Origin: Acidobacteriota bacterium
GTDB taxonomy: Bacteria; Acidobacteriota; Polarisedimenticolia; Polarisedimenticolales; Polarisedimenticolaceae
Direction of reading: 5' to 3'
DNA length: 64,000 nucleotides
Assembly (NCBI GenBank): GCA_029861955.1
Contig: JAOTYK010000006.1
Location: forward strand, 1 to 64,000
The notes under the pieces were generated by a model, which saw only the letters and a program-made list of their open reading frames with translations, made no database searches and was not told where the DNA came from. A program made the translations under genes and the position numbers. Below, piece by piece: positions 47,177-54,270 of this stretch (positions are counted from its first letter, which is position 1; every line of letters starts with the position of its first letter).

Positions 47177-48601
47177 GTGCTAAAAAAATGGGCTTTTTGG
47201 GTCTTGGTAGGACTCGTGAGTACGGTGGCCGTGGCCGACGGTCCGGACGATTTCGTCTGGCGAACCCTGCGAATCGATTACGTCCACACCGGGACGGCCA
47301 CGGACGAGCAGTTTGCGTTGCGCCGTATCCGAGTGGAGGGGGAGTGGCCCGGGAGCCGGACCCAACTGCTGGACTCCACCAACCTGGGCAAGTACCGGAT
47401 CGAGGTCGTCGATCACGGCAGTCAACGTCTCCTGTACAGCCGGGGCTTCGCCAGTATCTACGGTGAGTGGGAAACCACCGGCGAGGCGCGGAGCGGTCAG
47501 TGGCGTGCGTTTGAGGAGGCCGTTCGCATTCCGGAACCGCGCGCACCGTTCCAACTCCGAATTCGTAAGCGAGACGCGACGATGAGTTTTCAGGAAGTCT
47601 GGTCCCTCGACGTCGACCCGACATCCCGATTCGTGGATCGCCCGGAACGACAGCCGGAAGATGCGGCGGGGGTTCGCGTGGTTCTCGACAACGGTGCGCC
47701 GGCGAACCACGTGGATCTCGTAATCCTCGGCGACGGCTACACCGACGACGACGCGGAGCGTTTCAAGAGCGATGTACAGCAGGCTACCGATGCGTTGTTC
47801 TCGGTCGAGCCCTTTCGCTCGCGCAAGTCGGACTTCAACGTGCGTTCCGTCTTCACCCCGGCGACGCAACGTGGGATCTCACGACCTCGAGCGGGGGTCT
47901 TTAGAGATACACCGCTGGGAGCTCGTTACAACTCCTTCGATTCGGAGCGTTACATGTTGACGCTGGATGATCGACGATGGCGAGATGTCGCGGCGGCGGT
48001 TCCCTACGACTTCGTCCTGATTCTGGCCCCTGAACGAAAGTATGGAGGTGGCGGCATCTTCCGTCTCTATTCGACGGCGGCCAGCGGATCGTCGTATTTC
48101 GATTACCTCGTAATTCACGAATTCGGTCACCACTTCGCCGGGCTGGCGGACGAGTACTACACATCCGATGTGGCCTACGACGAGTTCGTGCCCGCAAGTG
48201 TCGAGCCGTGGGAAGCCAACGTGACGGCGCTCCTGGATCCCGCCGCTCTCAAGTGGGGCGAACGTGTCGATGCGGCGACGCCATTGCCGACGCCGTGGCC
48301 CAAGGAACGCTACGAGGAGGCTTCACACGCCAGTCAGGAGCGTCGCCGGATGCTTCGATCCCAGGGCGCGGCGGAGGACGTACTGGAGGGGCTGTTTGAT
48401 GACGAACGCGAGCTGTTCACCTCGATGCTGGAAGAGCACGAATTCTCGAGGAAAGTCGGTGCCTTCGAGGGAGCGATGTACGAGGCCAGGGGCCTCTATC
48501 GACCTACCGCCGACTGCATCATGTTTACCCGCGATGAGGTCGGGTTCTGCCCGGTCTGTAGTGATGCGATCACCCGCGTCATCGACATGTATTCAAACTG
48601 A
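47177..48601 (+). CDS. M64-family (IgA-peptidase type) metallopeptidase
   Basis: A 474-residue secreted zinc peptidase. The GTG start at 47177 has GGAGGAG 5 nt upstream. The signal peptide ends at about residue 20 (VSTVAVA). A beta-rich N-terminal domain precedes the catalytic domain, which opens with VDLVILGDGYTDDDAERF and holds the zinc motif HEFGHHFAGLADEYY at H314. These are hallmarks of peptidase family M64. Natural substrates in environmental bacteria are unknown. It diverges from the receiver-TonB gene. Confidence 0.92.
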   Translation: MLKKWAFWVLVGLVSTVAVADGPDDFVWRTLRIDYVHTGTATDEQFALRRIRVEGEWPGSRTQLLDSTNLGKYRIEVVDHGSQRLLYSRGFASIYGEWETTGEARSGQWRAFEEAVRIPEPRAPFQLRIRKRDATMSFQEVWSLDVDPTSRFVDRPERQPEDAAGVRVVLDNGAPANHVDLVILGDGYTDDDAERFKSDVQQATDALFSVEPFRSRKSDFNVRSVFTPATQRGISRPRAGVFRDTPLGARYNSFDSERYMLTLDDRRWRDVAAAVPYDFVLILAPERKYGGGGIFRLYSTAASGSSYFDYLVIHEFGHHFAGLADEYYTSDVAYDEFVPASVEPWEANVTALLDPAALKWGERVDAATPLPTPWPKERYEEASHASQERRRMLRSQGAAEDVLEGLFDDERELFTSMLEEHEFSRKVGAFEGAMYEARGLYRPTADCIMFTRDEVGFCPVCSDAITRVIDMYSN

Positions 48602-48624
48602 GACGGCCGGGATCGGGAAGCCAA

Positions 48625-48653
48625 TTGACTTCCCCATAACGGTTCGTTAGCGT
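48625..48653 (+). promoter_or_regulatory. Possible promoter of the RNA-binding protein gene
   Basis: TTGACT (48625-48630), a 17-nt spacer and TAGCGT (48648-48653). The -35 is good and the -10 weak. It would produce a leader of roughly 140 nt before the ATG at 48800. Confidence 0.35.
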
Positions 48654-48700
48654 AGCTTCAGGAGTCGGCCAGTGTTTATTGCCCGAGAGTTTGGTGTGCT

Positions 48701-48719
48701 GCGACCAATGGTTGGTCGT
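48701..48719 (+). promoter_or_regulatory. Leader hairpin upstream of the RRM gene
   Basis: CGACCAA-TGG-TTGGTCG makes a perfect 7-bp stem, extended by a G-U pair. It sits about 80 nt before the RRM start, in an untranslated stretch of 198 bp with no other gene. Long structured leaders are common on cold-responsive RNA-binding genes, so a regulatory role is possible. Confidence 0.35.
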
Positions 48720-48799
48720 CCCCAGGATCTTTGTCGATTGGCTCGGGTGGCCGGTCCCGTGTATCGATCGCCGCAAACAGGGCGATAGGAGTCCGTGGA

Positions 48800-49060
48800 A
48801 TGGGAACGAGATTGTATGTTGGCAACCTTCCTTTCAGCGCCGATGACAACGAGATTCGCGCGCTCTTCGAGCAAAACGGCCGCAGTGTCTCGGAGATCTA
48901 TCTGGTGACCGATCGTGAGAGCGGTCGCCCGCGCGGCTTCGGGTTCGTTGAAATGGGCAACGAGGATGACGCCAACGCTGCCATCGAGGAGTTGAACGGT
49001 CATCAGATGGGGGGCCGAACTCTCACGGTGAACGAGGCTCGTGAGCGAGGCGGCAACTGA
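48800..49060 (+). CDS. Single-RRM RNA-binding protein
   Basis: An 86-residue RNA recognition motif protein. RNP2 is LYVGNL and RNP1 is RGFGFVEM, both with the aromatic residues that stack on RNA. A short basic/Gly tail ends in RERGGN. Such small RRM proteins in cyanobacteria and other phyla are often cold-induced. The ATG at 48800 has AGGAG about 7 nt upstream; the longer frame adds 23 residues with no family match. A strong terminator follows. Confidence 0.92.
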   Translation: MGTRLYVGNLPFSADDNEIRALFEQNGRSVSEIYLVTDRESGRPRGFGFVEMGNEDDANAAIEELNGHQMGGRTLTVNEARERGGN

Positions 49061-49091
49061 TACTAGTGACTCACGCCCAATGACGATTCGC

Positions 49092-49120
49092 GGGGTGCCC
49101 CTGACCGGGCACCCCTTTTT
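49092..49120 (+). terminator. Rho-independent terminator of the RRM gene
   Basis: GGGGTGCCC and GGGCACCCC form a perfect 9-bp stem with loop CTGACC, followed by TTTTT. It lies 31 nt after the RRM stop codon. Confidence 0.9.
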
Positions 49121-49125
49121 CGTTC

Positions 49126-49146
49126 AGCCCTTGATTGTTCAGGGCT
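49126..49146 (-). terminator. Hairpin at the end of the DtxR/MntR gene
   Basis: AGCCCT and AGGGCT form a 6-bp stem with a 9-nt loop and overlap the regulator's stop codon. On the minus strand no T run follows, so termination strength is doubtful. Confidence 0.4.
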
Positions 49147-49810
49147 ATCCCGCGGGAACGACGAGAACCTTCGACGCCGCCTGGAAGCCGAGTTGGAGGC
49201 CATCGGAATTCGACGTCACGACTCTGACAGTCTCGGCGACCGGATCCCGACTCTCGACCGTGGCGGTCGCACCCGGCACGAGGGCGTGGGATTCGAGCAA
49301 CCGCAGGAACTCGGCACGTTGATCGACGACCCGCGCCACCCGCAGCGATTCACCCAGCGGGCAATCCAGAAGATCCGAGTAGTCGACCGTCTCGATCTGT
49401 CCGCCGGCGTTAGGGATCGGGTCCCCGTGGGGATCGACAGACGGGAAGCCCAGCATCTCATCCATCCGCTCGATCAACCGGTCGGAGAATGCGTGTTCCA
49501 GGACCTCCGCCTCGCCGTGGACCTCACTCCAGTCGATACCCATGAACTCCACGAGGAACAGCTCGATCAGGCGGTGACGACGAAGCACATGGGTCGCCAG
49601 CTTCGTACCCGCAGGGGTCAGACGAACCCCCATGTACGGTTCATACTCGACGAGTCCCGACTCCGCGAGAGCCTTCATCATGGCCGTCACGGTTCCCGGC
49701 GCAACAAGAAGAGCCGACGCGATCCGACCGGTGGAGATAAGCTCCCCGGGCTGATTCTGTTCCTCAAGGTAGATTCGCTTGAGGTAGTCCTCGACGGTAC
49801 TGCTTGCCAT
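49145..49810 (-). CDS. DtxR/MntR-family metal-dependent transcriptional regulator
   Basis: A 221-residue repressor. The winged helix (STVEDYLKRIYLEEQ; LLVAPGTVTAMMKALAESG) is followed by the dimerisation/metal domain and a C-terminal SH3/FeoA-like domain. Metal ligands visible are His and Glu in RRHRLIELFL and the H-x3-E-x2-E-H cluster in VHGEAEVLEHAF. The Glu stands where iron-type DtxR has Cys102, which is the MntR-like pattern and favours Mn2+ sensing. GGAG is 7 nt before the ATG at 49810. Its targets are not evident. Confidence 0.9.
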   Translation of the reverse strand: MASSTVEDYLKRIYLEEQNQPGELISTGRIASALLVAPGTVTAMMKALAESGLVEYEPYMGVRLTPAGTKLATHVLRRHRLIELFLVEFMGIDWSEVHGEAEVLEHAFSDRLIERMDEMLGFPSVDPHGDPIPNAGGQIETVDYSDLLDCPLGESLRVARVVDQRAEFLRLLESHALVPGATATVESRDPVAETVRVVTSNSDGLQLGFQAASKVLVVPAG

Positions 49811-49905
49811 TCGATGCTCCGATTTCGACCACATTCTGTCATAGGGTTCGAGGTTTCGCCCGGTGAGCTACGACCGGGCCTGCCGGTGTACCATCCGGCG
49901 GCGTC

Positions 49906-51240
49906 ATGAATCAGATCGTTGAAGAAGCCCTATGCCGAGATGCCGAGCAGATACTGCGCGAGGCGGTCTCCGCTGTTGAGCCGGCCGCCCTGGTACGGCG
50001 GGCGTTGCAAGAGGACGGCACTGGCGTGCTCCCCGGTGGAGACGGGCGACTCCATGTCGTCGCTGTGGGCAAGGGCGCCGCATCGATGTACGAGGGGTTC
50101 GTCTCGGCCATCGATCGCCATGTCGACGCGGCGATCGTCTGCACGCTCTCCGGCTTGCCGACGCAGCCGTTGGGCAATCTGAGTCATCACGTCACAAGCC
50201 ATCCGCTTCCGGGCCCGGAGTCGGTGGCTGCCGGCGAGGAGATCTATCGCCTTGCGCAGGCGAGCGGTCCCTCGGATCGGTTCGTCTTGCTGTTGTCCGG
50301 AGGGGCCTCGTCGATGATGGAGATGCCACGCGACGGTGTCGGTCATGACGAGGTGCGGGAGACCATCCACGCCTTGCACCACTCCGGAGCGACGATCCAC
50401 GAGCTGAATTGCGTGCGGAAGCAGCTCTGCCGTCTGAAGGGCGGCGGCCTGGCAGCCGCCCTCGGCGGCGCCACGGCCCTGGGTCTGATCCTCTCGGACG
50501 TCATCGACGACGCGGAAGATGTCATCGGGTCGGGCCCCCTGGCCTCCGACCGGACCCACCCCCGTCAAGCGCTCGACATTCTGAGGCTCTATCGACTCGA
50601 GGGTCGGACGCCGACCCGAATCCTGCGTTTCCTTCGGGAACGCAAGGCGGAGAAGCCCACGGGTCTCGCCCCTTCAGTGGTTGCCAGGGTGCGCACTCGC
50701 GTAATCGGCAACGGCTGGACCGCAGCCCGCGCCGCCGCAACGGAAGCGATTCGGCTTGGCTACGAGACCGAGATCCTCTCTCCGAACCTCGCCGGCGAGG
50801 CCCGCGAGGCGGGGCGCTTCATTGCCGCTACCGCACGCCTGGTCGCGACGAGCGTCGGTCCTCCCGACGGCGCCCGCTGCATGGTCTGCTGCGGGGAAAG
50901 TCAGGTGACCCTTCGTGGTGACGGGCACGGCGGGAGCAATCAGGAACTGGCGCTTGCAGCCGCCATCGGAATCGATGGCCTGGAGGAGACCCTGGTGGCC
51001 TCCATGGACACCGACGGAGTCGACGGTCCCACCGAGGCGGCCGGAGCCTTCGCCACCGGCTCGACGGTCTCCCGGGCTCGGGAACGAGGCATCGATTGCG
51101 GGGCAAGTCTCGACAAAAACGATTCCCATGCCGTGTTCGCGTCGCTGGACGATCTGATCGTGAGTGGAGCCACGGGAACCAACGTCTCGGATCTTCAGGT
51201 GCTGCTCGTAGGTCGTCGGTCGGAGCTCCTGACCGAATAA
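49906..51240 (+). CDS. Glycerate 2-kinase (GckA/MOFRL family)
   Basis: A 444-residue kinase phosphorylating D-glycerate, most likely to 2-phosphoglycerate. The DUF4147 N-domain includes VVAVGKGAASMYEGF and LLLSGGASSMMEMPRDG, and LNCVRKQLCRLKGGGLA. The C-terminal MOFRL domain has GGSNQELALAAA and ASMDTDGVDGPTEAAGAF. The enzyme joins glycerate or serine-cycle carbon to glycolysis. It is a single gene divergent from the DtxR/MntR regulator. Confidence 0.9.
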   Translation: MNQIVEEALCRDAEQILREAVSAVEPAALVRRALQEDGTGVLPGGDGRLHVVAVGKGAASMYEGFVSAIDRHVDAAIVCTLSGLPTQPLGNLSHHVTSHPLPGPESVAAGEEIYRLAQASGPSDRFVLLLSGGASSMMEMPRDGVGHDEVRETIHALHHSGATIHELNCVRKQLCRLKGGGLAAALGGATALGLILSDVIDDAEDVIGSGPLASDRTHPRQALDILRLYRLEGRTPTRILRFLRERKAEKPTGLAPSVVARVRTRVIGNGWTAARAAATEAIRLGYETEILSPNLAGEAREAGRFIAATARLVATSVGPPDGARCMVCCGESQVTLRGDGHGGSNQELALAAAIGIDGLEETLVASMDTDGVDGPTEAAGAFATGSTVSRARERGIDCGASLDKNDSHAVFASLDDLIVSGATGTNVSDLQVLLVGRRSELLTE

Positions 51241-51382
51241 CGCGACGTCTGCCGTGTATTCCCCCGCGATGCGGCGGTTCCGGCGCTCGACGGGTTGACG
51301 GACTCTGCCTGTCAACCTTAGGCTTGCGTAACGAGAAATCTACCGATCGCACCGGCAATTCGGAATTCAAGGAGAAATCACG

Positions 51383-52486
51383 ATGGGTCTGTTGGACAAA
51401 CTTCGCGGCGAACTTGTCGATATCGTCGAATGGGTTGATCACACCCGTGACACACTCGTCTGGCGTTTCCCTCGCTACCACAATCAAATCAAGAACGGTG
51501 CCGCGCTGATCGTTCGGCCCGGCCAGATGGCTGTCTTTGTTCATCGTGGCGAATTGGCCGATGTCTTCGAGCCCGGCAGTTACACGCTGACGGCAGACAA
51601 CCTTCCGATCCTCAGCACGCTGCAGAGTTGGAAGTTCGGGTTCGATAGCCCATTCAAGTCGGAGGTCTACTTCGTCACCACAAGGCAGGTCACCGAGCTC
51701 AAGTGGGGAACCCCCAACCCGATCATGCTGCGGGATCCCGATTTCGGTCCGATCCGTCTGCGAGCCTTCGGTACGTTTGCTCTGAAGGCCATCGAGCCCC
51801 GTGCGCTACTCAAGGAACTCGTCGGTACCGACGGTTCGTTCGAGGCGGATGAGATCCACGAGCTTCTTCGCTCGTTCATCAATACGTCGTTTGCGGAAAT
51901 CATCGGGAAGTCCGACATAGCGGCTCTGGATCTGGCGTCGAGGTATCAGGAGATGTCGGAAACGCTGCGTGCTGCAGTCGTTGCGCGTGTCGACGATGAG
52001 TACGGCCTGGATATTCCGCAGCTGTTCATCGTCAACATCTCGCTCCCCGAGGAGGTCGAGAAGGCATTGGATACGCGATCGAGCATGGGCGTCATCGGCG
52101 ACATGGGTCGGTTCCAGCAGTTCCAGATGGGGCGCGCCATGACGGCGGCCGCGGAGAACCCGTCGGGCGGCGGTGCTGCCGAGGGAATGGGACTTGGGAT
52201 GGGTTTCGCCATGGCGAGTCAGATGATGCAGGGCATGGGCGCGGCAAACGCTCAGGGGGGCGGCGGCGCACCCCCGAACGTTCCGACCGCGATGTTCCAC
52301 ATTGTCGAGAAGGGTCAATCGATAGGCCCATTCTCTATCCAGCAGATGCAGGAGCGGATCGCCGCGGGAATCGTCACCGTTGAGACTCTGGTGTGGAGCG
52401 CGGGAATGGCGAACTGGATGCCGGCAGGCCGAGTGCCAGGTCTGTCATCCCAGTTGTCGCCCCCGCCACCGCCGCCACCGGCGTGA
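51383..52486 (+). CDS. SPFH-domain protein with GYF_2 C-terminal domain
   Basis: A 367-residue protein without a signal peptide. The SPFH region starts at about residue 35 (NGAALIVRPGQMAVFVHRG) and ends in a helix with VNISLPEEVEKALDTRSSMG, as in YdjI and virion-core-like proteins. A Gly/Met-rich linker (about 255-300) leads to a GYF_2 domain (GQSIGPFSIQQMQERI; WSAGMANWMPA) and a Pro-rich tail. AAGGAGA is 6 nt before the ATG. Two zinc-ribbon genes follow in the same operon. The three probably form a membrane-stress module related to B. subtilis YdjI, as inference from family context. Confidence 0.88.
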   Translation: MGLLDKLRGELVDIVEWVDHTRDTLVWRFPRYHNQIKNGAALIVRPGQMAVFVHRGELADVFEPGSYTLTADNLPILSTLQSWKFGFDSPFKSEVYFVTTRQVTELKWGTPNPIMLRDPDFGPIRLRAFGTFALKAIEPRALLKELVGTDGSFEADEIHELLRSFINTSFAEIIGKSDIAALDLASRYQEMSETLRAAVVARVDDEYGLDIPQLFIVNISLPEEVEKALDTRSSMGVIGDMGRFQQFQMGRAMTAAAENPSGGGAAEGMGLGMGFAMASQMMQGMGAANAQGGGGAPPNVPTAMFHIVEKGQSIGPFSIQQMQERIAAGIVTVETLVWSAGMANWMPAGRVPGLSSQLSPPPPPPPA

Positions 52487-52497
52487 CGGATTAACCG

Positions 52498-53166
52498 ATG
52501 AACTGCACGAGTTGCGGAGCACCGCTCGACGCCAAGTCGATCATCTGCCGATTCTGCACGACCGCCAACGAGTTGGATCTACGCAGCGCCCGCCGGACGC
52601 CAAGAGACGACGAGCAGAGTACGCGCCCGTGCCCGCGTTGTTCGGAAGAGATGCCGACCATCGACATCGGTCGGTCGGCACCGTTCCCGATCGAGCGGTG
52701 CGGCAACTGCCTAGGCCTGTTCTTCGATCCCGGTGAGCTGGATCGTATCCTGCGGGACGACTCCGGTTCCTCGCCTCTGGCCGATCGCGAGCGACTGCAG
52801 CGCATCGCTGAAGAAGAGACACCGCTGGATGACATGCAGGAAATTCGTTACGTCCCGTGTCCCGTCTGCAAGAACCTGATGAACCGTGTGAACTACGGTC
52901 GTCGATCCGGCGTTGTCGTTGATACGTGCAAGGAGCATGGTGTCTGGCTCGATGGTGGCGAACTCCGTCGAGTCCTGTCCTGGCTTCGCGCCGGCGGGCC
53001 GGAGCACCAGGAAAACGTCGTTGCCGAGGAACAGCGGCTTGCCGAACGACAAGAGAACTTCAAGCGACAACTCGACAAGATCGAGGCGCGGAAGCGCGAG
53101 ACGGATCCCAAGAGCGCGTCCACCACGTTCGACGTGATGGACGTGTTGATCGGTTTGTTCGATTGA
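52498..53166 (+). CDS. Zinc-ribbon protein (zf-TFIIB type)
   Basis: A 222-residue soluble protein with three cysteine clusters: CTSCG/CRFC at the N-terminus, CPRC to CGNCLGLFFDPGEL in the middle and CPVCKNLMNR to CKEHGVWLDGGEL. The last two repeat the zf-TFIIB pattern (C-x2-C, then C-x-x-C or CKEHG followed by WLDxGEL). A charged helix follows (about 180-205). No enzymatic domain is seen. It lies 11 bp after the SPFH gene and overlaps the next start (TTGA). Confidence 0.82.
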   Translation: MNCTSCGAPLDAKSIICRFCTTANELDLRSARRTPRDDEQSTRPCPRCSEEMPTIDIGRSAPFPIERCGNCLGLFFDPGELDRILRDDSGSSPLADRERLQRIAEEETPLDDMQEIRYVPCPVCKNLMNRVNYGRRSGVVVDTCKEHGVWLDGGELRRVLSWLRAGGPEHQENVVAEEQRLAERQENFKRQLDKIEARKRETDPKSASTTFDVMDVLIGLFD

Positions 53167-54248
53167 GTGCAAGCCTTGAGAAAGGTCGTCAGTTCCCGTG
53201 CCTGGCCTGCGGCGCCGACGCCGTTTTCGATATCGCGACCCAGCATCTACGTTGCGATTTCTGCGGGTCGATTCGTGAGTTGTCCGTTGACGGGGAACTT
53301 TCGCCGGAGGAGCAGGATTATCACGAGACCCTGTCGCGATTGGCCGAACTTCGTAACGACGAAGAGGAAGTCACCGCGTTCAAGGAGGTCGCTTGCGACG
53401 ATTGCGGAGCGAGAATCCGTTTTCAGGGCACCCTGACAAGTTCGGAGTGTGCCTACTGCGGTGCGCCGCACCAGATCGACAACGTCCACGAGGCCGAGAG
53501 TCGGGTTCCGACCGACGGGGTGTTGCCCTTCAAGGTGACCCGCGACGCCGCCCGTGAGGCTTTCCGGAAATGGGTGCGCAGCCGTTGGTTCGCACCCAAC
53601 GATTTCAAGAAGCGCAGCGACCAGGGGCAGTTCAACGGGGTCTACACGCCGTACTGGACCTACGATTCGATGACGATGAATCAGTACGAGGGAATGCGTG
53701 GCGATCACTACTACGTATCCGTCGGCAGCGGAAAGAACCGTCGCCGCGTTCGCCATACACGTTGGTCGCCGGCAAGCGGAACCTTCAGTCGTTTCTTCGA
53801 CGACGTCCTTGCGGTCGCGGCCCGCGGTTTACCCGACGGCTGGTTGAAGAAACTCGAGCCGTGGCCTCTGCAATCCTGTCGTCCCTATCGACCGGAGTTT
53901 CTCTCCGGGTTTCAGGCGCGAACCTATGACATCCCTCTCGACGAGGGTTTTGTCGACGCGAAGGCACAGATTGATGCCGCCCTCCGCAGTGACGTGCGCG
54001 GTCGAATCGGCGGCGACGTTCAGCAGGTCCACTCGATCGACACTCGATACGAGGCCATGACCTTCACGCACTTGCTTCTACCGGTCTGGATGATGGTCTT
54101 GCGCTACAGGAACAAGCCGTTTCAGATCGTGATTAACGCGGCAACCGGGGAGGTTCAGGGTGCGCGACCCGTCAGCTGGGTCAAGATCACACTTGCGATT
54201 CTCGCTGTCGCGGTTACGATCGGAGCGATCGTCGTACTCAAGCGTTAG
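53163..54248 (+). CDS. Zinc-ribbon protein with C-terminal membrane helix
   Basis: A 361-residue protein. The N-terminal zinc ribbon (CLACGADAVFDIATQHLRCDFC) is followed by a second (CDDCGARIRFQGTLTSSECAYCG). A middle domain of unknown fold carries GVYTPYWTYDSMT and LLLPVWMMVLRYRNKPFQIVINAATGEVQG, and a single C-terminal helix (ITLAILAVAVTIGAIVVL) anchors it in the membrane. The architecture matches proteins annotated as PriA-like zinc-ribbon membrane proteins next to SPFH genes. TTG at 53163 overlaps the previous stop (TTGA). The longer open frame upstream lies wholly inside the preceding gene. Confidence 0.78.
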   Translation: MSASLEKGRQFPCLACGADAVFDIATQHLRCDFCGSIRELSVDGELSPEEQDYHETLSRLAELRNDEEEVTAFKEVACDDCGARIRFQGTLTSSECAYCGAPHQIDNVHEAESRVPTDGVLPFKVTRDAAREAFRKWVRSRWFAPNDFKKRSDQGQFNGVYTPYWTYDSMTMNQYEGMRGDHYYVSVGSGKNRRRVRHTRWSPASGTFSRFFDDVLAVAARGLPDGWLKKLEPWPLQSCRPYRPEFLSGFQARTYDIPLDEGFVDAKAQIDAALRSDVRGRIGGDVQQVHSIDTRYEAMTFTHLLLPVWMMVLRYRNKPFQIVINAATGEVQGARPVSWVKITLAILAVAVTIGAIVVLKR

Positions 54249-54270
54249 TCGGCGGACTCCGGAGGCGGTC

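Noticed and set aside
51241-51382. Gap between glycerate kinase and the SPFH gene
   Set aside because: No hairpin with a T tract, tRNA or convincing promoter was found. It is treated as ordinary intergenic sequence.
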